64,000 bases of DNA from Hyphomicrobiaceae bacterium (GCA_022842785.1 JALHOW010000006.1:1-64000), one strand, 5' to 3'; positions 33,506 to 42,104 are shown, counted from the first letter of the stretch. Numbers and translations: made by a program. The notes: generated from the letters alone by a model not told the origin.

Positions 33506-33712
33506 TTATGCGGCGGCCCGGCCACGAGGGCGGGTGTCGATGAATTTCTGAAGGTCGGCGGCCGAGACGCGGGTTGCGCGGCCAAATTTCGTGACGATCA
33601 AATCGCCCGAAGAAATGAAATTGTAAAGCATCGTCCGGCAAAGGCCGAGACGCTTCTGAAGTTCCTCAAGCGTATAGTAGCGAAGTTCCTCTACGTTTTC
33701 TGCACCGCTCAT
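33506..33712 (-). CDS. AlpA/excisionase-like HTH protein
   Basis: This 68-residue protein with the MerR-like HTH_17 pattern reads YYTLEELQKRLGLCRTMLYNFI and VTKFGRATRVSAADLQKFID. Such proteins act as excisionases or regulators of integrase genes in prophages and satellites. The ATG follows AAAGGA. It is the first gene of the leftward operon, 430 bases from the integrase stop. It likely binds near the arm sites or its own promoter. Confidence 0.85.
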   Translation of the reverse strand: MSGAENVEELRYYTLEELQKRLGLCRTMLYNFISSGDLIVTKFGRATRVSAADLQKFIDTRPRGRAAA

Positions 33713-34141
33713 ATTTTTTCCTTTCGAGTTTCTGCATTTCGTTTCCTTTCTTCACCAACAAAAAGTCCGTAGACGCGCATAGAGTTACGCATTCATTTAG
33801 AAATGTGAAGGGGTTTTGGGGCGGTGTCGCGCTGAATGGAATTGTAAGTTTCCAATAACTCGAATGCCGATGCGCCTACTATGCTATTGTTTGTTCTTTG
33901 AAAAACATCGACGGACACAAGCGATCTTCTGCGTCAAAAGTACCGCATATATTTTCATCCATCTGAGGGGCCGAATAAACAGAAACGCCCGCCTAAATGG
34001 CGGGCGCTTTCTGCGAGGTTCGCCGCTGGCGCGGCTTTGGAAGTTAGCCGGCCCTAAGACCATTCAAAGCTGATGCCCGCCAGAGGGCCGCAAAACAGCC
34101 CTAGCAGGCATCGCCTTTGTAAGTTCCCATCGGCAGGCCGA
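33713..34141. other. Control region between integrase and AlpA-like gene
   Basis: About 430 bases without a convincing gene. It is AT-richer than its surroundings, with TTGTTTGTTCTTTGAAAAAC near 33890. It likely holds the promoter of the leftward operon. A terminator sits at 33982-34011. Confidence 0.5.
33982..34011 (-). terminator. Terminator after the integrase gene
   Basis: CGCCCGCC (33986-33993) and GGCGGGCG (33999-34006) form a stem with a TAAAT loop; flanking AGAAA/TTTCT pairs extend it. On the minus strand TTTCTGTTTATT follows. It should end integrase transcription, 130 bases after the stop. Confidence 0.8.
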
Positions 34142-35419
34142 TCAGATCGCGGCGGCGAGCCTGATGATGTTCTCATCGCCCTTCACTTCGCGCCCCTCGA
34201 TGATCTCTGTGAGGCGACGATCCCAAGCAGCCAACGCGGCCTCAACGCGGCAGTCAAGGCGAGGGCGAGCATAATGGCGAACGAGCGTCTGCGTTGCCCG
34301 CGTTCCCCGCTGATGGCCGACGACTGCGGCGATGGTGTCGAGCGCGATGCCCATCTCGTCCATCTGCGACACGGCTGTTCGGCGCAAGTCATGCGTGGTA
34401 AAATGCTCGACCGGAAGCTTTGCCTTACGCTTTACGAGGGCTGCGCCGACATCAGTTGCAAGGAGCGGTCGGCTCCAATCGCGGGTTCGGAACAGCGCGC
34501 CGCGCGACCTCGATCCCAATGCGGCCTCGACGATCTCGCGCGCCCGGCCGACGATGGGCGTGACGCGGGGCTTTTTGTTCTTGGACCTTTCGGCGGGCAG
34601 GGTCCAAACAAGGGTCTTGCCGTCAAGCTCAAGCTCGGAAGCGTCCATGCCGGCGACTTCGCCAACTCGCGCCCCAAGGCAAAGCTGAAGGCGCAGGGCG
34701 GCGATTACATCGGCGGGCATCGCTTCCGCGCCTGCATCGAGCCATTTCCACAGCCGCCTGATCTCATCCGGGTCAAGTGCCCGATCCCTCGGCGTGCCGG
34801 GGCTATAGCCCGGCACCCCGGCGGCAGGGTTTACCTCAGCGAAGCCCTTCGACACGGCCCAAGCGAACATCGCATGGATGACTTGGCGGCGCTTCTCGGC
34901 CTCGCGGGGGTGCGTCTCTGCAACGTCATCGAGAAGGCGGCTGATGTCGCGACGAACGAGGCTGTCGGCGGGCGCGGTCAGCTTCTTTGCAAGCGCCCGT
35001 TCAAGGCGGCGCTTGATCTCATCGGCTGTCCGAAGCGGCCCATCCTTCCGATGCGGGCTCGATATGTGCTTGGCATATCGGTCGATCAACCTCGCAATGG
35101 TCAGCGCCTCGGCGGCGGCTTCTTCCTCTGCCTTTTCGTCGGCAATCAGATTACGGCCGCCACGCGCTGCGCGCAGGATCGCGGTCGCCCGTTCGCGCGC
35201 CTCCCCAAGGTCGAGGCCCGTTCGCCCGTCAGGATCACAGCGGCCGAGGCTAACGCTTTTCACGCCTGCCCCCTTGACGCGGAACACAACGGACCACGTC
35301 TTCGCGCCGGAGGGCGCGACGCGGACGCGCAGGCCATCCGTCCTGCTGTCTGAGGTGTAGTAGGCGCTCGCCTTCGGCTTAAGTGCGGCGAGCGAAATGG
35401 CGGTGAGAGCCTTCTTCAA
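34142..35419 (-). CDS. int: Tyrosine site-specific integrase
   Basis: This phage-type tyrosine recombinase has about 425 residues. The catalytic set is intact: Arg in CLGARVGEV, His and Arg in FTTHDLRRT, His in VVGHQRG and Tyr in VRHYARPR (R256, H348, R351, H374, Y388 counted from an in-frame TTG at 35434). The N-terminal DUF4102 arm-binding domain reads YYTSDSRTDGLRVRVAPSGAK. Start choice: AAGGAGG at about 35424-35430 (minus strand) is followed five bases later by a TTG at 35419, so that codon is preferred over the TTG at 35434, which lies upstream of this site. The gene abuts an inverted repeat (35433-35461). Confidence 0.92.
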   Translation of the reverse strand: MKKALTAISLAALKPKASAYYTSDSRTDGLRVRVAPSGAKTWSVVFRVKGAGVKSVSLGRCDPDGRTGLDLGEARERATAILRAARGGRNLIADEKAEEEAAAEALTIARLIDRYAKHISSPHRKDGPLRTADEIKRRLERALAKKLTAPADSLVRRDISRLLDDVAETHPREAEKRRQVIHAMFAWAVSKGFAEVNPAAGVPGYSPGTPRDRALDPDEIRRLWKWLDAGAEAMPADVIAALRLQLCLGARVGEVAGMDASELELDGKTLVWTLPAERSKNKKPRVTPIVGRAREIVEAALGSRSRGALFRTRDWSRPLLATDVGAALVKRKAKLPVEHFTTHDLRRTAVSQMDEMGIALDTIAAVVGHQRGTRATQTLVRHYARPRLDCRVEAALAAWDRRLTEIIEGREVKGDENIIRLAAAI

Positions 35420-35432
35420 TCGTTCCTCCTTC

Positions 35433-35461
35433 AAATGTTGCTACGGGCCGTAGCAACATTT
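35433..35461. repeat. Inverted repeat at the integrase promoter
   Basis: AAATGTTGCTAC (35433-35444) and GTAGCAACATTT (35450-35461), a perfect 12-bp inverted repeat with GGGCC between. Each arm contains GTAGCAAC, the unit also found in the terminal composite repeats. It overlaps the start region of the integrase gene. Confidence 0.8.
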
Positions 35462-35482
35462 TTTTCGGCGCTCTCGCCCATT

Positions 35483-35504
35483 CCGTAGCAACACGATAGC
35501 AACA
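35483..35504. repeat. Right composite repeat (integrase arm-site-like)
   Basis: CCGTAGCAAC, three bases, ATAGCAACA. It matches 24779-24800 in 20 of 22 bases and in the same orientation. It lies 120 bases inside the right core. Confidence 0.75.
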
Positions 35505-35623
35505 AAATTGGCGATTGCTGGTGGACGATCGTGTATATCAGCGCACAGTGAATGGCAATAACACATTGAAAATGCGTACTTTTACGCACGACTGCGAACA
35601 TTGGCGAACGAGCCGGTTAAGGT

Positions 35624-35630
35624 TGGATGC
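35624..35630. other. attR core of the mobile element
   Basis: TGGATGC, identical to the left core. The glycosyltransferase coding sequence resumes here with the Trp-Met codons. Confidence 0.75.
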
Positions 35631-36070
35631 AGACCTATCTCGTGCACACGCGGCGCAGCGCCAAACGGTGTCAGGCGCTCGACTGGCGGTCCCAGTTCGG
35701 CCTGCACGTGCTGATTGGTGGGATGTTGCTGTCGGCGCTGGTGCATCCGATCGTACTGGCCATCATCGGCTGGCTCTCATTCACCGGGAACCTGCTCGCG
35801 CCCTCGGCGAGTACCATGGAGCGCGCGCTCGTCTGGATCGGTCTAGCGAATTTGGGACTGGGATACGTCAGTGCAATGCTTGCGGCAGCCGTGGCATCAT
35901 GGCAGCGCGGGTGGCGGCGGCTCTCGCTTCAGGCGCTGCTCATGCCCGCCTATTGGCTGCTCATCTCCTTCGCGAGCTACCGCGCGCTGCTGCAACTCAT
36001 CACGGCGCCGCATCTATGGGAGAAGACGGCTCACGGCCATTCAAGAGCAGCCAGGCCCGAAAGGAGTTAG
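35624..36070 (+). pseudogene. GT2 glycosyltransferase, C-terminal part
   Basis: The 3' part of the split glycosyltransferase: after the core it reads QTYLVHTRRSAKRCQALDWR and then two to three membrane segments (VLIGGMLLSALVHPIVLAIIGWLSF and NLGLGYVSAMLAAAVA). Joined to codons 1-490 upstream it gives a continuous frame of 636 residues with no frameshift or stop. Here it has lost its promoter and start, although an ATG within the core (35627) might allow a short membrane peptide. A hairpin (36069-36100) lies at its stop. Confidence 0.9.
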
Positions 36071-36100
36071 CCCCTCCCGCCACTGGCGACGAGAGGGGCT
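36069..36100. terminator. Possible bidirectional terminator
   Basis: AGCCCCTC (36069-36076) and GAGGGGCT (36093-36100) form a stem between the glycosyltransferase remnant and the convergent aldo/keto reductase. No clear T tract, so low confidence. Confidence 0.35.
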
Positions 36101-36107
36101 TGGCTTG

Positions 36108-37049
36108 CTATGCCGCGGTGATTTTATCGATCTCCGCCATTTCCTCGGCCGTGAGCTGCCAGTCGGCGGCCTTCACATTGGCCTCGACCTGCGCCGGCGT
36201 CGTCGCACCCGCAATGACGCTCGTCACCGGCGACTTGCACGCCAACCAGCTGAAGGCGAGCTCCAGGAGCGTGTGCCCGCGTGCCTTGGCGAAGGCCTCG
36301 AGCTTCTCGACTTTCGTCCAGTTGCCATCGTTGAGATATTTGTCGGCCCATCGCTGAGCCTGTGAGAGGCGGCCGTCCGCCGGCATGTTGCCCCGCGCAT
36401 ACTTACCGCTCAAGAGGCCGCTCGCGAGTGGGAAGAACGGCAGCAGGCCGAGGCCGTAGTGCTCCATGGCGGCTGCCAGATGCGGCTCCACCACATTGCG
36501 CACGACGAGGCTGTATTCGTCCTGGCACGAGATGAACGCCGTCATGTTGCGCGCCCGCGCGATTTCCTGCGATTTCGCGACCTGCCACGCAGGCATATTC
36601 GAGCAGCCGACGTAACGCACCTTGCCCTGGCGCACGAGATCGTCGAGCGTCGCCATCGTCTCTTCGAGCGGCGTGAGCGGGTCGGGCTTGTGGTACTGAT
36701 AGAGGTCGATCCAGTCCGTCTTGAGCCGCTTCAGGCTGTCTTCCACTGCGCTCATGATGTAGCGCCGCGACGCTCCGCGCTTGCGCCCTTCATCGTCCAT
36801 CTCCCAGCCGAACTTGGTCGCCAGCACGATGTCCTTGCGTCGCGCACCAAGTACCTCGCCTATGATCTTCTCGGAGCTGCCGCGACCGCCGTACATGTCG
36901 GCCGTATCGAACAGCGTGATGCCGGCATCGAGCGCCTTGTGGATGACCTTGCGCGAGCCTTCGAGATCGAGCTTGGCGCCGAAGTTGTTGCAGCCGAGGC
37001 CGACCACAGACACACGCAGGCCTGAGGGCCCGAGGTTGCGTTCCTTCAT
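36108..37049 (-). CDS. Aldo/keto reductase
   Basis: This 313-residue (alpha/beta)8 NADPH-dependent oxidoreductase has the tetrad Asp-Tyr-Lys-His: FDTADMYGG, LATKFG and DLYQYHKPD. The NADPH-binding C-terminal helices are seen in SVIAGATTPAQVEANVKA. The substrate is an aldehyde or ketone; the closest general group is the YajO/Gfo-like ARK. It shares a direction with the SDR gene upstream (20-base gap), so they may form an operon. Confidence 0.9.
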   Translation of the reverse strand: MKERNLGPSGLRVSVVGLGCNNFGAKLDLEGSRKVIHKALDAGITLFDTADMYGGRGSSEKIIGEVLGARRKDIVLATKFGWEMDDEGRKRGASRRYIMSAVEDSLKRLKTDWIDLYQYHKPDPLTPLEETMATLDDLVRQGKVRYVGCSNMPAWQVAKSQEIARARNMTAFISCQDEYSLVVRNVVEPHLAAAMEHYGLGLLPFFPLASGLLSGKYARGNMPADGRLSQAQRWADKYLNDGNWTKVEKLEAFAKARGHTLLELAFSWLACKSPVTSVIAGATTPAQVEANVKAADWQLTAEEMAEIDKITAA

Positions 37050-37069
37050 TCACTTGTCTCCTTGGTGGA

Positions 37070-37828
37070 TCAGGTATCGATCATGCCGGCGATCGTGAAG
37101 CCGCCATCGGCGGCATAGACGTGCCCGGTGACGAAGCTCGCATCGTCCGAAGCAAGAAAGGCCGCAACAGATGCGATCTCGCTCGGTTCGCCCAAACGCG
37201 CAAGCGGCATCCGCGTGCGAATGTAGTCGGAGGGCCGCCCGCTCGGATTAGCGCCCGTCCGCGTTGGCCCTGGAGCGACCGCATTGACGTTGATCCCGTG
37301 CTGGGCAAGTTCCATCGCCATGGATTGCGTCAGGTTCATGATGCCGGCCTTGCTGGCGCCGTAGGCTGCCCGTCCCATGCCTCCGAAGATGCCGGAGTTC
37401 GAGGCAACGGTGACAATGCGGCCACCGCCGCCCTGCTGCACCATCTGGCGTGCTGCGGCCTGCGCGCAGATGAACGTGCCGTAGAGGTTGGTATCGATCA
37501 CGCGCCGCCAAAGATCGTCCGTCATCTCGAGAAAAGGTTCGCGGTCCATGAGGCCCGCATTGCAGACCAGTATGTCGAGACGGCCGAAGTGTGCGACAGC
37601 CTGGCGGACCACCGCAGCGGCATCCTCGCGCTGCCTCACATCCATCGCGTGAGGCTCGGCCCGGCCACCGGTATCGCGAATGCTCCTGACCGTATTCTCC
37701 GCGCGCTCGCTTCGGAGGTCCGCCACAAGCACGCGCACGCCTTCCGCTGCGAGGCGCTCCGCAATCGCAGCCCCGATGCCGCTACCGGCGCCGGTAACGA
37801 TGGCTGCCTTGTCCTTCAAACCACGCAT
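37070..37828 (-). CDS. SDR-family oxidoreductase
   Basis: This 252-residue classical SDR starts at MRGLKDKAAIVTGAGSGIG (37828). It has the TGxxxGIG cofactor motif, NAG, and ASNSGIFGGMGRAAYGASKAG carrying the catalytic Ser, Tyr and Lys. The C-terminus ends with ASFVTGHVYAADGGFTIAGMIDT, common in FabG-like members. In-frame codons upstream to 38086 overlap the divergent agmatinase gene and are not used. Substrate unknown. Confidence 0.9.
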   Translation of the reverse strand: MRGLKDKAAIVTGAGSGIGAAIAERLAAEGVRVLVADLRSERAENTVRSIRDTGGRAEPHAMDVRQREDAAAVVRQAVAHFGRLDILVCNAGLMDREPFLEMTDDLWRRVIDTNLYGTFICAQAAARQMVQQGGGGRIVTVASNSGIFGGMGRAAYGASKAGIMNLTQSMAMELAQHGINVNAVAPGPTRTGANPSGRPSDYIRTRMPLARLGEPSEIASVAAFLASDDASFVTGHVYAADGGFTIAGMIDT

Positions 37829-37920
37829 GGCCCGCACCTCCCGTCTTTTCTTGCAGGTTGCGACGGGCGGCCCGCTCTGCCAAGAGCTATTCTCCCTCCA
37901 GGTTCGCTGAGGACATCTGC

Positions 37921-38841
37921 ATGAGCCGCACCGCACGCCCCCCGCTCGACTATCTGCCGGCAGCCGAGAGCTTCCATGATCCCTTGCGGGCGGACGCCGG
38001 CCATCCGGAACGCGCGCGGGCAGTGATAATCCCGTTCGGCATCGAAGCCTCTGTAAGCTATGGCGGCGGCACGACTGCCGGGCCATCGGCGATCCTGGCC
38101 GCCAGTCATCAGCTCGAGCTCTATGACGAGGAGCTGCGGCGCGAGGCCTATCTCGACTATGGCATCGCTGCGATCCGGGAGCCGGACATCGCCAAGTCGG
38201 TCGAGGCCGCGCTCGGACAGCTCTCCGGGCTCGTCGAGCAGGTGCTGGAGGAGGGGCGCTTTCCGCTCGTGCTTGGTGGCGAGCATTCGCTGACGGCGGG
38301 CGCGATCAGGCCGTTCGCCGCGAAGTACAAGGATCTCGTCGTTCTCCAGTTCGATGCTCACGCCGATCTGCGCGATGGCTATCTCGGTGAGAAGTACTCG
38401 CACGCTGCTGCCATGCGCCGGGTGCTGGATCATCCGCACGTGGAACTCGTATCGGTCGGCATTCGCGCGATCTCGAAGGAGGAGGCGGACTTCGCCGATG
38501 CTCATCCTGATCGCATCCACATCTACTGGGGTAAGGATCAGGCGCGCTGGGATATCGAGGCCATTGCAACCCATCTGCGAGGGCGACCGATCTATGTCTC
38601 GTTCGACATTGATGGCCTAGACGGTGCGGTTATGCCCGCCACCGGAACGCCGACGCCGGGCGGGCTCTCCTATCTGCAGGCGCTCGCGATCCTGAAGCGC
38701 GCGGCCGAGGTTGGCACCATTGTGGGCGCGGATGTCGTCGAGCTTGCGCCGATCCCGGACTTTCACATCTACGACTACACAGCAGCCGCGTTGACGTACA
38801 AGATCCTGAACTACGCGCTCTCAGGCACGGGGCCGCGCTGA
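37921..38841 (+). CDS. speB: Agmatinase/arginase-family ureohydrolase
   Basis: This manganese enzyme has 306 residues. Metal and catalytic motifs are present: LGGEHSLTAG, LQFDAHADLRDGY and SFDIDGLDGAVMPATGTPTPGG. The length matches agmatinases, which release urea from agmatine to give putrescine; guanidinobutyrase or related activity is an alternative. It is divergent from the SDR gene, and its stop is two bases from that of the convergent MFS gene. No ureA-type or speA gene is adjacent. Confidence 0.9.
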   Translation: MSRTARPPLDYLPAAESFHDPLRADAGHPERARAVIIPFGIEASVSYGGGTTAGPSAILAASHQLELYDEELRREAYLDYGIAAIREPDIAKSVEAALGQLSGLVEQVLEEGRFPLVLGGEHSLTAGAIRPFAAKYKDLVVLQFDAHADLRDGYLGEKYSHAAAMRRVLDHPHVELVSVGIRAISKEEADFADAHPDRIHIYWGKDQARWDIEAIATHLRGRPIYVSFDIDGLDGAVMPATGTPTPGGLSYLQALAILKRAAEVGTIVGADVVELAPIPDFHIYDYTAAALTYKILNYALSGTGPR

Positions 38842-38843
38842 TC

Positions 38844-40094
38844 TCAGGTGCCCATATCGGCCTTCAGGCGCTCCATGGCCGTGGGATCGGTGGCAAAGCG
38901 ATATTGCGTTATGCCGACGGCGATCAGGATCATGACGCCGTTCATGGCGAGCGTCGGTCCGATGCCGACGTGTTCGGCAATGGCGCCCGTCAGGAGATTG
39001 CCGAGCGGTGCCATGCCGACGAAGCACATGACGTAAACGCCTATCACGCGCCCGCGCCAGGCATCCTCCACTGACTGCTGCATGATCGTGTTCGTCGAGG
39101 CTGAGGTCATCAGGATCGAGCCGCCGAGAATGGCCAGCAGGAACATGGAGAGCGGCAGGCTCCGCGATTGACTGAAGGCGATCAGCGTCACGGCAATCAC
39201 GAATGGCGCGAAGCGCACGAGCAAGAGCTGGACGTGCGTTCCCGTCTGCATCGCGAGGACGATCGCCGTCACGAGCGCGCCGGCGCCCACGGAGCTCATG
39301 AGCAGGCCCAGTGTCGAGGTATTGCCACCGAAAAAGTCGACGGCGATCGACGGCATGATGTGCTGATACGGCAGCGCAAACACAGCGACCGCGGTTACGG
39401 TCGGCAGCAGGTAGCGGGCGGCCGGGTGCCTGCGGAGATAGGCGATCGTCTCGGCGAGGGCGATGCCTTTTTGTCCGTCCTTGCGCTCGGGGATGAGATC
39501 GGGAAGGCGCATGAGGATCAAGGCGATGATGACGGCGCCGAAGCTCAAGGCGTTGAGCGCAAAGCACCACGCCTCCGTGAGGCGCAGAAGAAGAATGCCC
39601 GCGATAGTGGGCCCGATGATCCGGCCCATGTTGAACAGCATCGAGTTCACGCCGATGGCGCTCGGCAGCAGCTTGCGATCCTCGACGATGATGGACAGCA
39701 GCGCCTGCCGGGCCGGCGTTTCGAATGCCGTTGCCGTGCCGGAGCAAAGCGCCAGTGCGAGATAGAGACGTACGTCATCGACACCGAGCGCCGCCATGAC
39801 CGCAAGGATGGTGGCGAGCATGGCGAGAACGGCATTCACGATGACCAGCATGCGCACGCGGCGTACGCGATCCGTCAGCGCACCGGCAAAGGGGGATATG
39901 ACGAGAAAAGGAATCTGGGTCAGGAAGCCGGACACGCCGAGTAGAAAGACCGAGCCCGACAGCCGATAGATGAGCCAGGAGAGCGCGATCTGCTGGATCC
40001 AGCCACCAATGATCGAGATGGCCTGACCAATAGCGAAGAGGCGGAAGCGCGGCTTCGAAAGTGCTGGCGGCAGGAATGCGGCCATTGCCACCAT
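38844..40094 (-). CDS. MFS transporter
   Basis: This 416-residue permease has about 12 membrane segments, starting FRLFAIGQAISIIGGWIQQIALSWLIYRLSGS, which is the MFS_3/enterobactin-exporter-like start. The loop motif GALTDRVRRVRML and the central loop LPDLIPERKDGQKG split the halves. It may be an exporter of a drug or siderophore type. The gene ends directly after the convergent agmatinase gene. Confidence 0.9.
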   Translation of the reverse strand: MVAMAAFLPPALSKPRFRLFAIGQAISIIGGWIQQIALSWLIYRLSGSVFLLGVSGFLTQIPFLVISPFAGALTDRVRRVRMLVIVNAVLAMLATILAVMAALGVDDVRLYLALALCSGTATAFETPARQALLSIIVEDRKLLPSAIGVNSMLFNMGRIIGPTIAGILLLRLTEAWCFALNALSFGAVIIALILMRLPDLIPERKDGQKGIALAETIAYLRRHPAARYLLPTVTAVAVFALPYQHIMPSIAVDFFGGNTSTLGLLMSSVGAGALVTAIVLAMQTGTHVQLLLVRFAPFVIAVTLIAFSQSRSLPLSMFLLAILGGSILMTSASTNTIMQQSVEDAWRGRVIGVYVMCFVGMAPLGNLLTGAIAEHVGIGPTLAMNGVMILIAVGITQYRFATDPTAMERLKADMGT

Positions 40095-40223
40095 CGGTTC
40101 AATCGTCCTGACTTGCGACCAAGTGCCGTGATCGAATGGCTGGGGCGGGATCGGTCTTGTACGCTACTTCGGGTGCGCACGCGTGGTCGTCATTCTGCAG
40201 GCCACGAGCAGGGCTGTCGAGGG

Positions 40224-42104
40224 TCAGGTGGCCTCTTTTCTATGACGCCAGCCGCGCGTGCGGATAGTGGCGGCCGGTAGCCGGACGCGGAGACAGGCGC
40301 CGAGGATCTGGCCGTTCTCGCTGTGGTTCTCCGCCCAGATATGGCCGCCGTGGACGCTGACGATCTCGCGCGAGATCGAGAGCCCGAGCCCTGAATTCTT
40401 GCCGCGCGTGCGGTCGCTCTGAGGGCGATCCGAATAGAAGCGCTGGAAGATCTTGTCGATGCTCTCCGGGGGAATGCCGGGCCCTTCGTCGCTGACCGAG
40501 ATCTCGACGCCGTCGCTCACGGCCGTCAAGCGCACCGTCACGGTTCCGCCGGGCGGCGAGAAGGAGAGCGCGTTGTCCAAGAGGTTCGTGATGACGCGGC
40601 CGAGATTGTCCTCGTGTCCATTGACGATGAAGGCGCGCTCCGGCGCATCCTGGATCTCGAGCACGATGTGATGCTCGCCGTCCTCGATTGTCGAGCGGAT
40701 AGTCTCGGTGATCGCACGAAGGATGTTTCGGACATCGACGGGCACCGTCGTCTGCAGTGCGAGCTCTGCGTCGAGGCGCGAGGTATTGGCGACGTCCGTG
40801 ATCAAGCGGTTGAGGCGCTTCAGTTCACCGAGAACCTGCGCGACGACTTGCTCGCGCTGTTCGGGCGTGCGGGCATAGTGCAGGGATTGAGCCATCACCT
40901 GTGCGGCCGTCAGGGGGTTCTTGAGCTCGTGTGCAACGTCGGCGGCGAACTTCTCGCTCGATTCGATGCGCCGATAGAGCGAGCGGGTCATGCTGTGCAC
41001 GGCGGTGGAAAGCTGTCCCACCTCGTCCTGGCGGTTACCGAAGTCAGGAAGCTGTGTGTGGGCGTGAATGCTGCGGCTCACGCGCTCGGCGCCCTCGGAG
41101 AGGCGGCGCATCGGCCCCGCGATCGTTCGCGCGAGCAGCAGCGAGGCGAGTATGGATGCGGCCAACGCCAGCAGTACCAGCATGGCCATGCCGGAGCGCT
41201 CGTTTGCGATGATCTCGTCGATCTCGCCGGGTCGCGTCGAGAGCAGCAGCGCACCGAGGATCGCATTGCGGCGTTGGATCGGCACGGCCAGCGATACGAT
41301 CTTATCCTGGTCATCGGTCAACAGAAGCATCGGGGGCAGCGCAGCACCCCTGAGGGCCTGGCGCACTTCCGGATAGCTGGTGCCGCTCGCGTTGCGGCCG
41401 ATCTCCCGATAGATCGGCAGATCCGAGCGGTCGAAGAACCCCGAAAGCCTGGTCCAGAAATTCTTGACCTTGACGCGCTCGACCGGCTTTGCCTCTTCGG
41501 GTTCGTTGGCGCGCAGATCGCCATCGAGTGGCAGCGGGAACTGCAGATCCTGCAGTTCGCTCGAGTCGACGATCAGTTTGCCGTTTCGGTCGTAGATGCG
41601 CGCGCGTGTGTTGTGCGTCGGATGGATGAGGCGTCGCAGCACGGGGATGACCCGCTCGTGGCGCAGCGACAGCTCCATGGCCGCGAAACCGTCGTCGCGG
41701 AAAGGTACGCGCACGCCATCGAGTTCGGGCAGCCGTTCCGGGTCGAAGGAAAGCAGCCCTTCGCGCTCGACGAGTGCGCTCGACGCAATGGCCGAGGCGA
41801 TGATCTCGCCTTGGACCTTGAGACTCTCGTATTTCGCCGTGATCAGCCAGGCGTGCTGCTGGCTGAGCCAGATCATGCCACCGACGAGCACGGCGAGCCC
41901 CAGCAGGTTCGCAAGAACGATCCGCCGCGCGAGCGTGGAAAAGAGTTTACGCAGCGGGCCATTGGCATCGAGATACCGCCAGATCTCGACGGTGCGCTGC
42001 CAGGAGGCTGCGAGCCACGGGGCGCGGGCGGTCCGCTTGGCGATCGCGCCGGCGTCGTTCTCCGACGCGGGGACCTGCCACATGCGGTCGCCATCGAGTG
42101 CCAT
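40224..42104 (-). CDS. chvG: Sensor histidine kinase ChvG
   Basis: This membrane kinase has about 626 residues. The start is set at MALDGDRMW; an upstream Met at 42167 gives 647. It has an N-terminal membrane segment (IVLANLLGLAVLVGGMIWL), a periplasmic sensor loop (about 200 residues, including REIGRNASGTSYPEVRQALRG), a second membrane segment (MLVLLALAASILASLLLA), a HAMP region, the phospho-acceptor His in AADVAHELKNPL and the ATP lid regions NLLDNALSFSPPGG, SDEGPGIPPESI and SGLGLSIS. It pairs with the response regulator 143 bases upstream. ChvG/ExoS kinases respond to acid or envelope cues and control exopolysaccharide, motility and envelope genes. Confidence 0.93.
   Translation of the reverse strand: MALDGDRMWQVPASENDAGAIAKRTARAPWLAASWQRTVEIWRYLDANGPLRKLFSTLARRIVLANLLGLAVLVGGMIWLSQQHAWLITAKYESLKVQGEIIASAIASSALVEREGLLSFDPERLPELDGVRVPFRDDGFAAMELSLRHERVIPVLRRLIHPTHNTRARIYDRNGKLIVDSSELQDLQFPLPLDGDLRANEPEEAKPVERVKVKNFWTRLSGFFDRSDLPIYREIGRNASGTSYPEVRQALRGAALPPMLLLTDDQDKIVSLAVPIQRRNAILGALLLSTRPGEIDEIIANERSGMAMLVLLALAASILASLLLARTIAGPMRRLSEGAERVSRSIHAHTQLPDFGNRQDEVGQLSTAVHSMTRSLYRRIESSEKFAADVAHELKNPLTAAQVMAQSLHYARTPEQREQVVAQVLGELKRLNRLITDVANTSRLDAELALQTTVPVDVRNILRAITETIRSTIEDGEHHIVLEIQDAPERAFIVNGHEDNLGRVITNLLDNALSFSPPGGTVTVRLTAVSDGVEISVSDEGPGIPPESIDKIFQRFYSDRPQSDRTRGKNSGLGLSISREIVSVHGGHIWAENHSENGQILGACLRVRLPAATIRTRGWRHRKEAT

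Larger units (their letters stand above)
24705..35623. mobile_element. Integrated element of about 10.9 kb, satellite- or prophage-like
   Basis: This is an insertion between the two halves of a glycosyltransferase gene. All genes run leftward: integrase, AlpA-like protein, small protein, duplicated-motif protein, HTH-like protein, tape measure protein, small proteins, protease-capsid fusion, a 68-residue protein and a ParB-like protein. Matching repeat blocks lie near both ends (24779-24800 and 35483-35504). No terminase, portal, holin/endolysin or tail tube gene was recognised. The tape measure gene precedes the capsid gene, opposite to the usual order of tailed-phage late genes. The reading frames are tightly packed and not visibly decayed. 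Confidence 0.85.

Noticed and set aside
33816-34073. An 85-codon plus-strand frame between AlpA-like and integrase genes
   Set aside because: The composition is rich in Cys, Arg and Phe without protein pattern, it crosses the terminator stem at 33986-34006, and it runs against all other genes of the element.
35627-36070. A separate small membrane protein starting at the ATG at 35627
   Set aside because: The sequence continues the glycosyltransferase frame exactly and the ATG is an internal Met codon of the attachment core, with no ribosome site in front.
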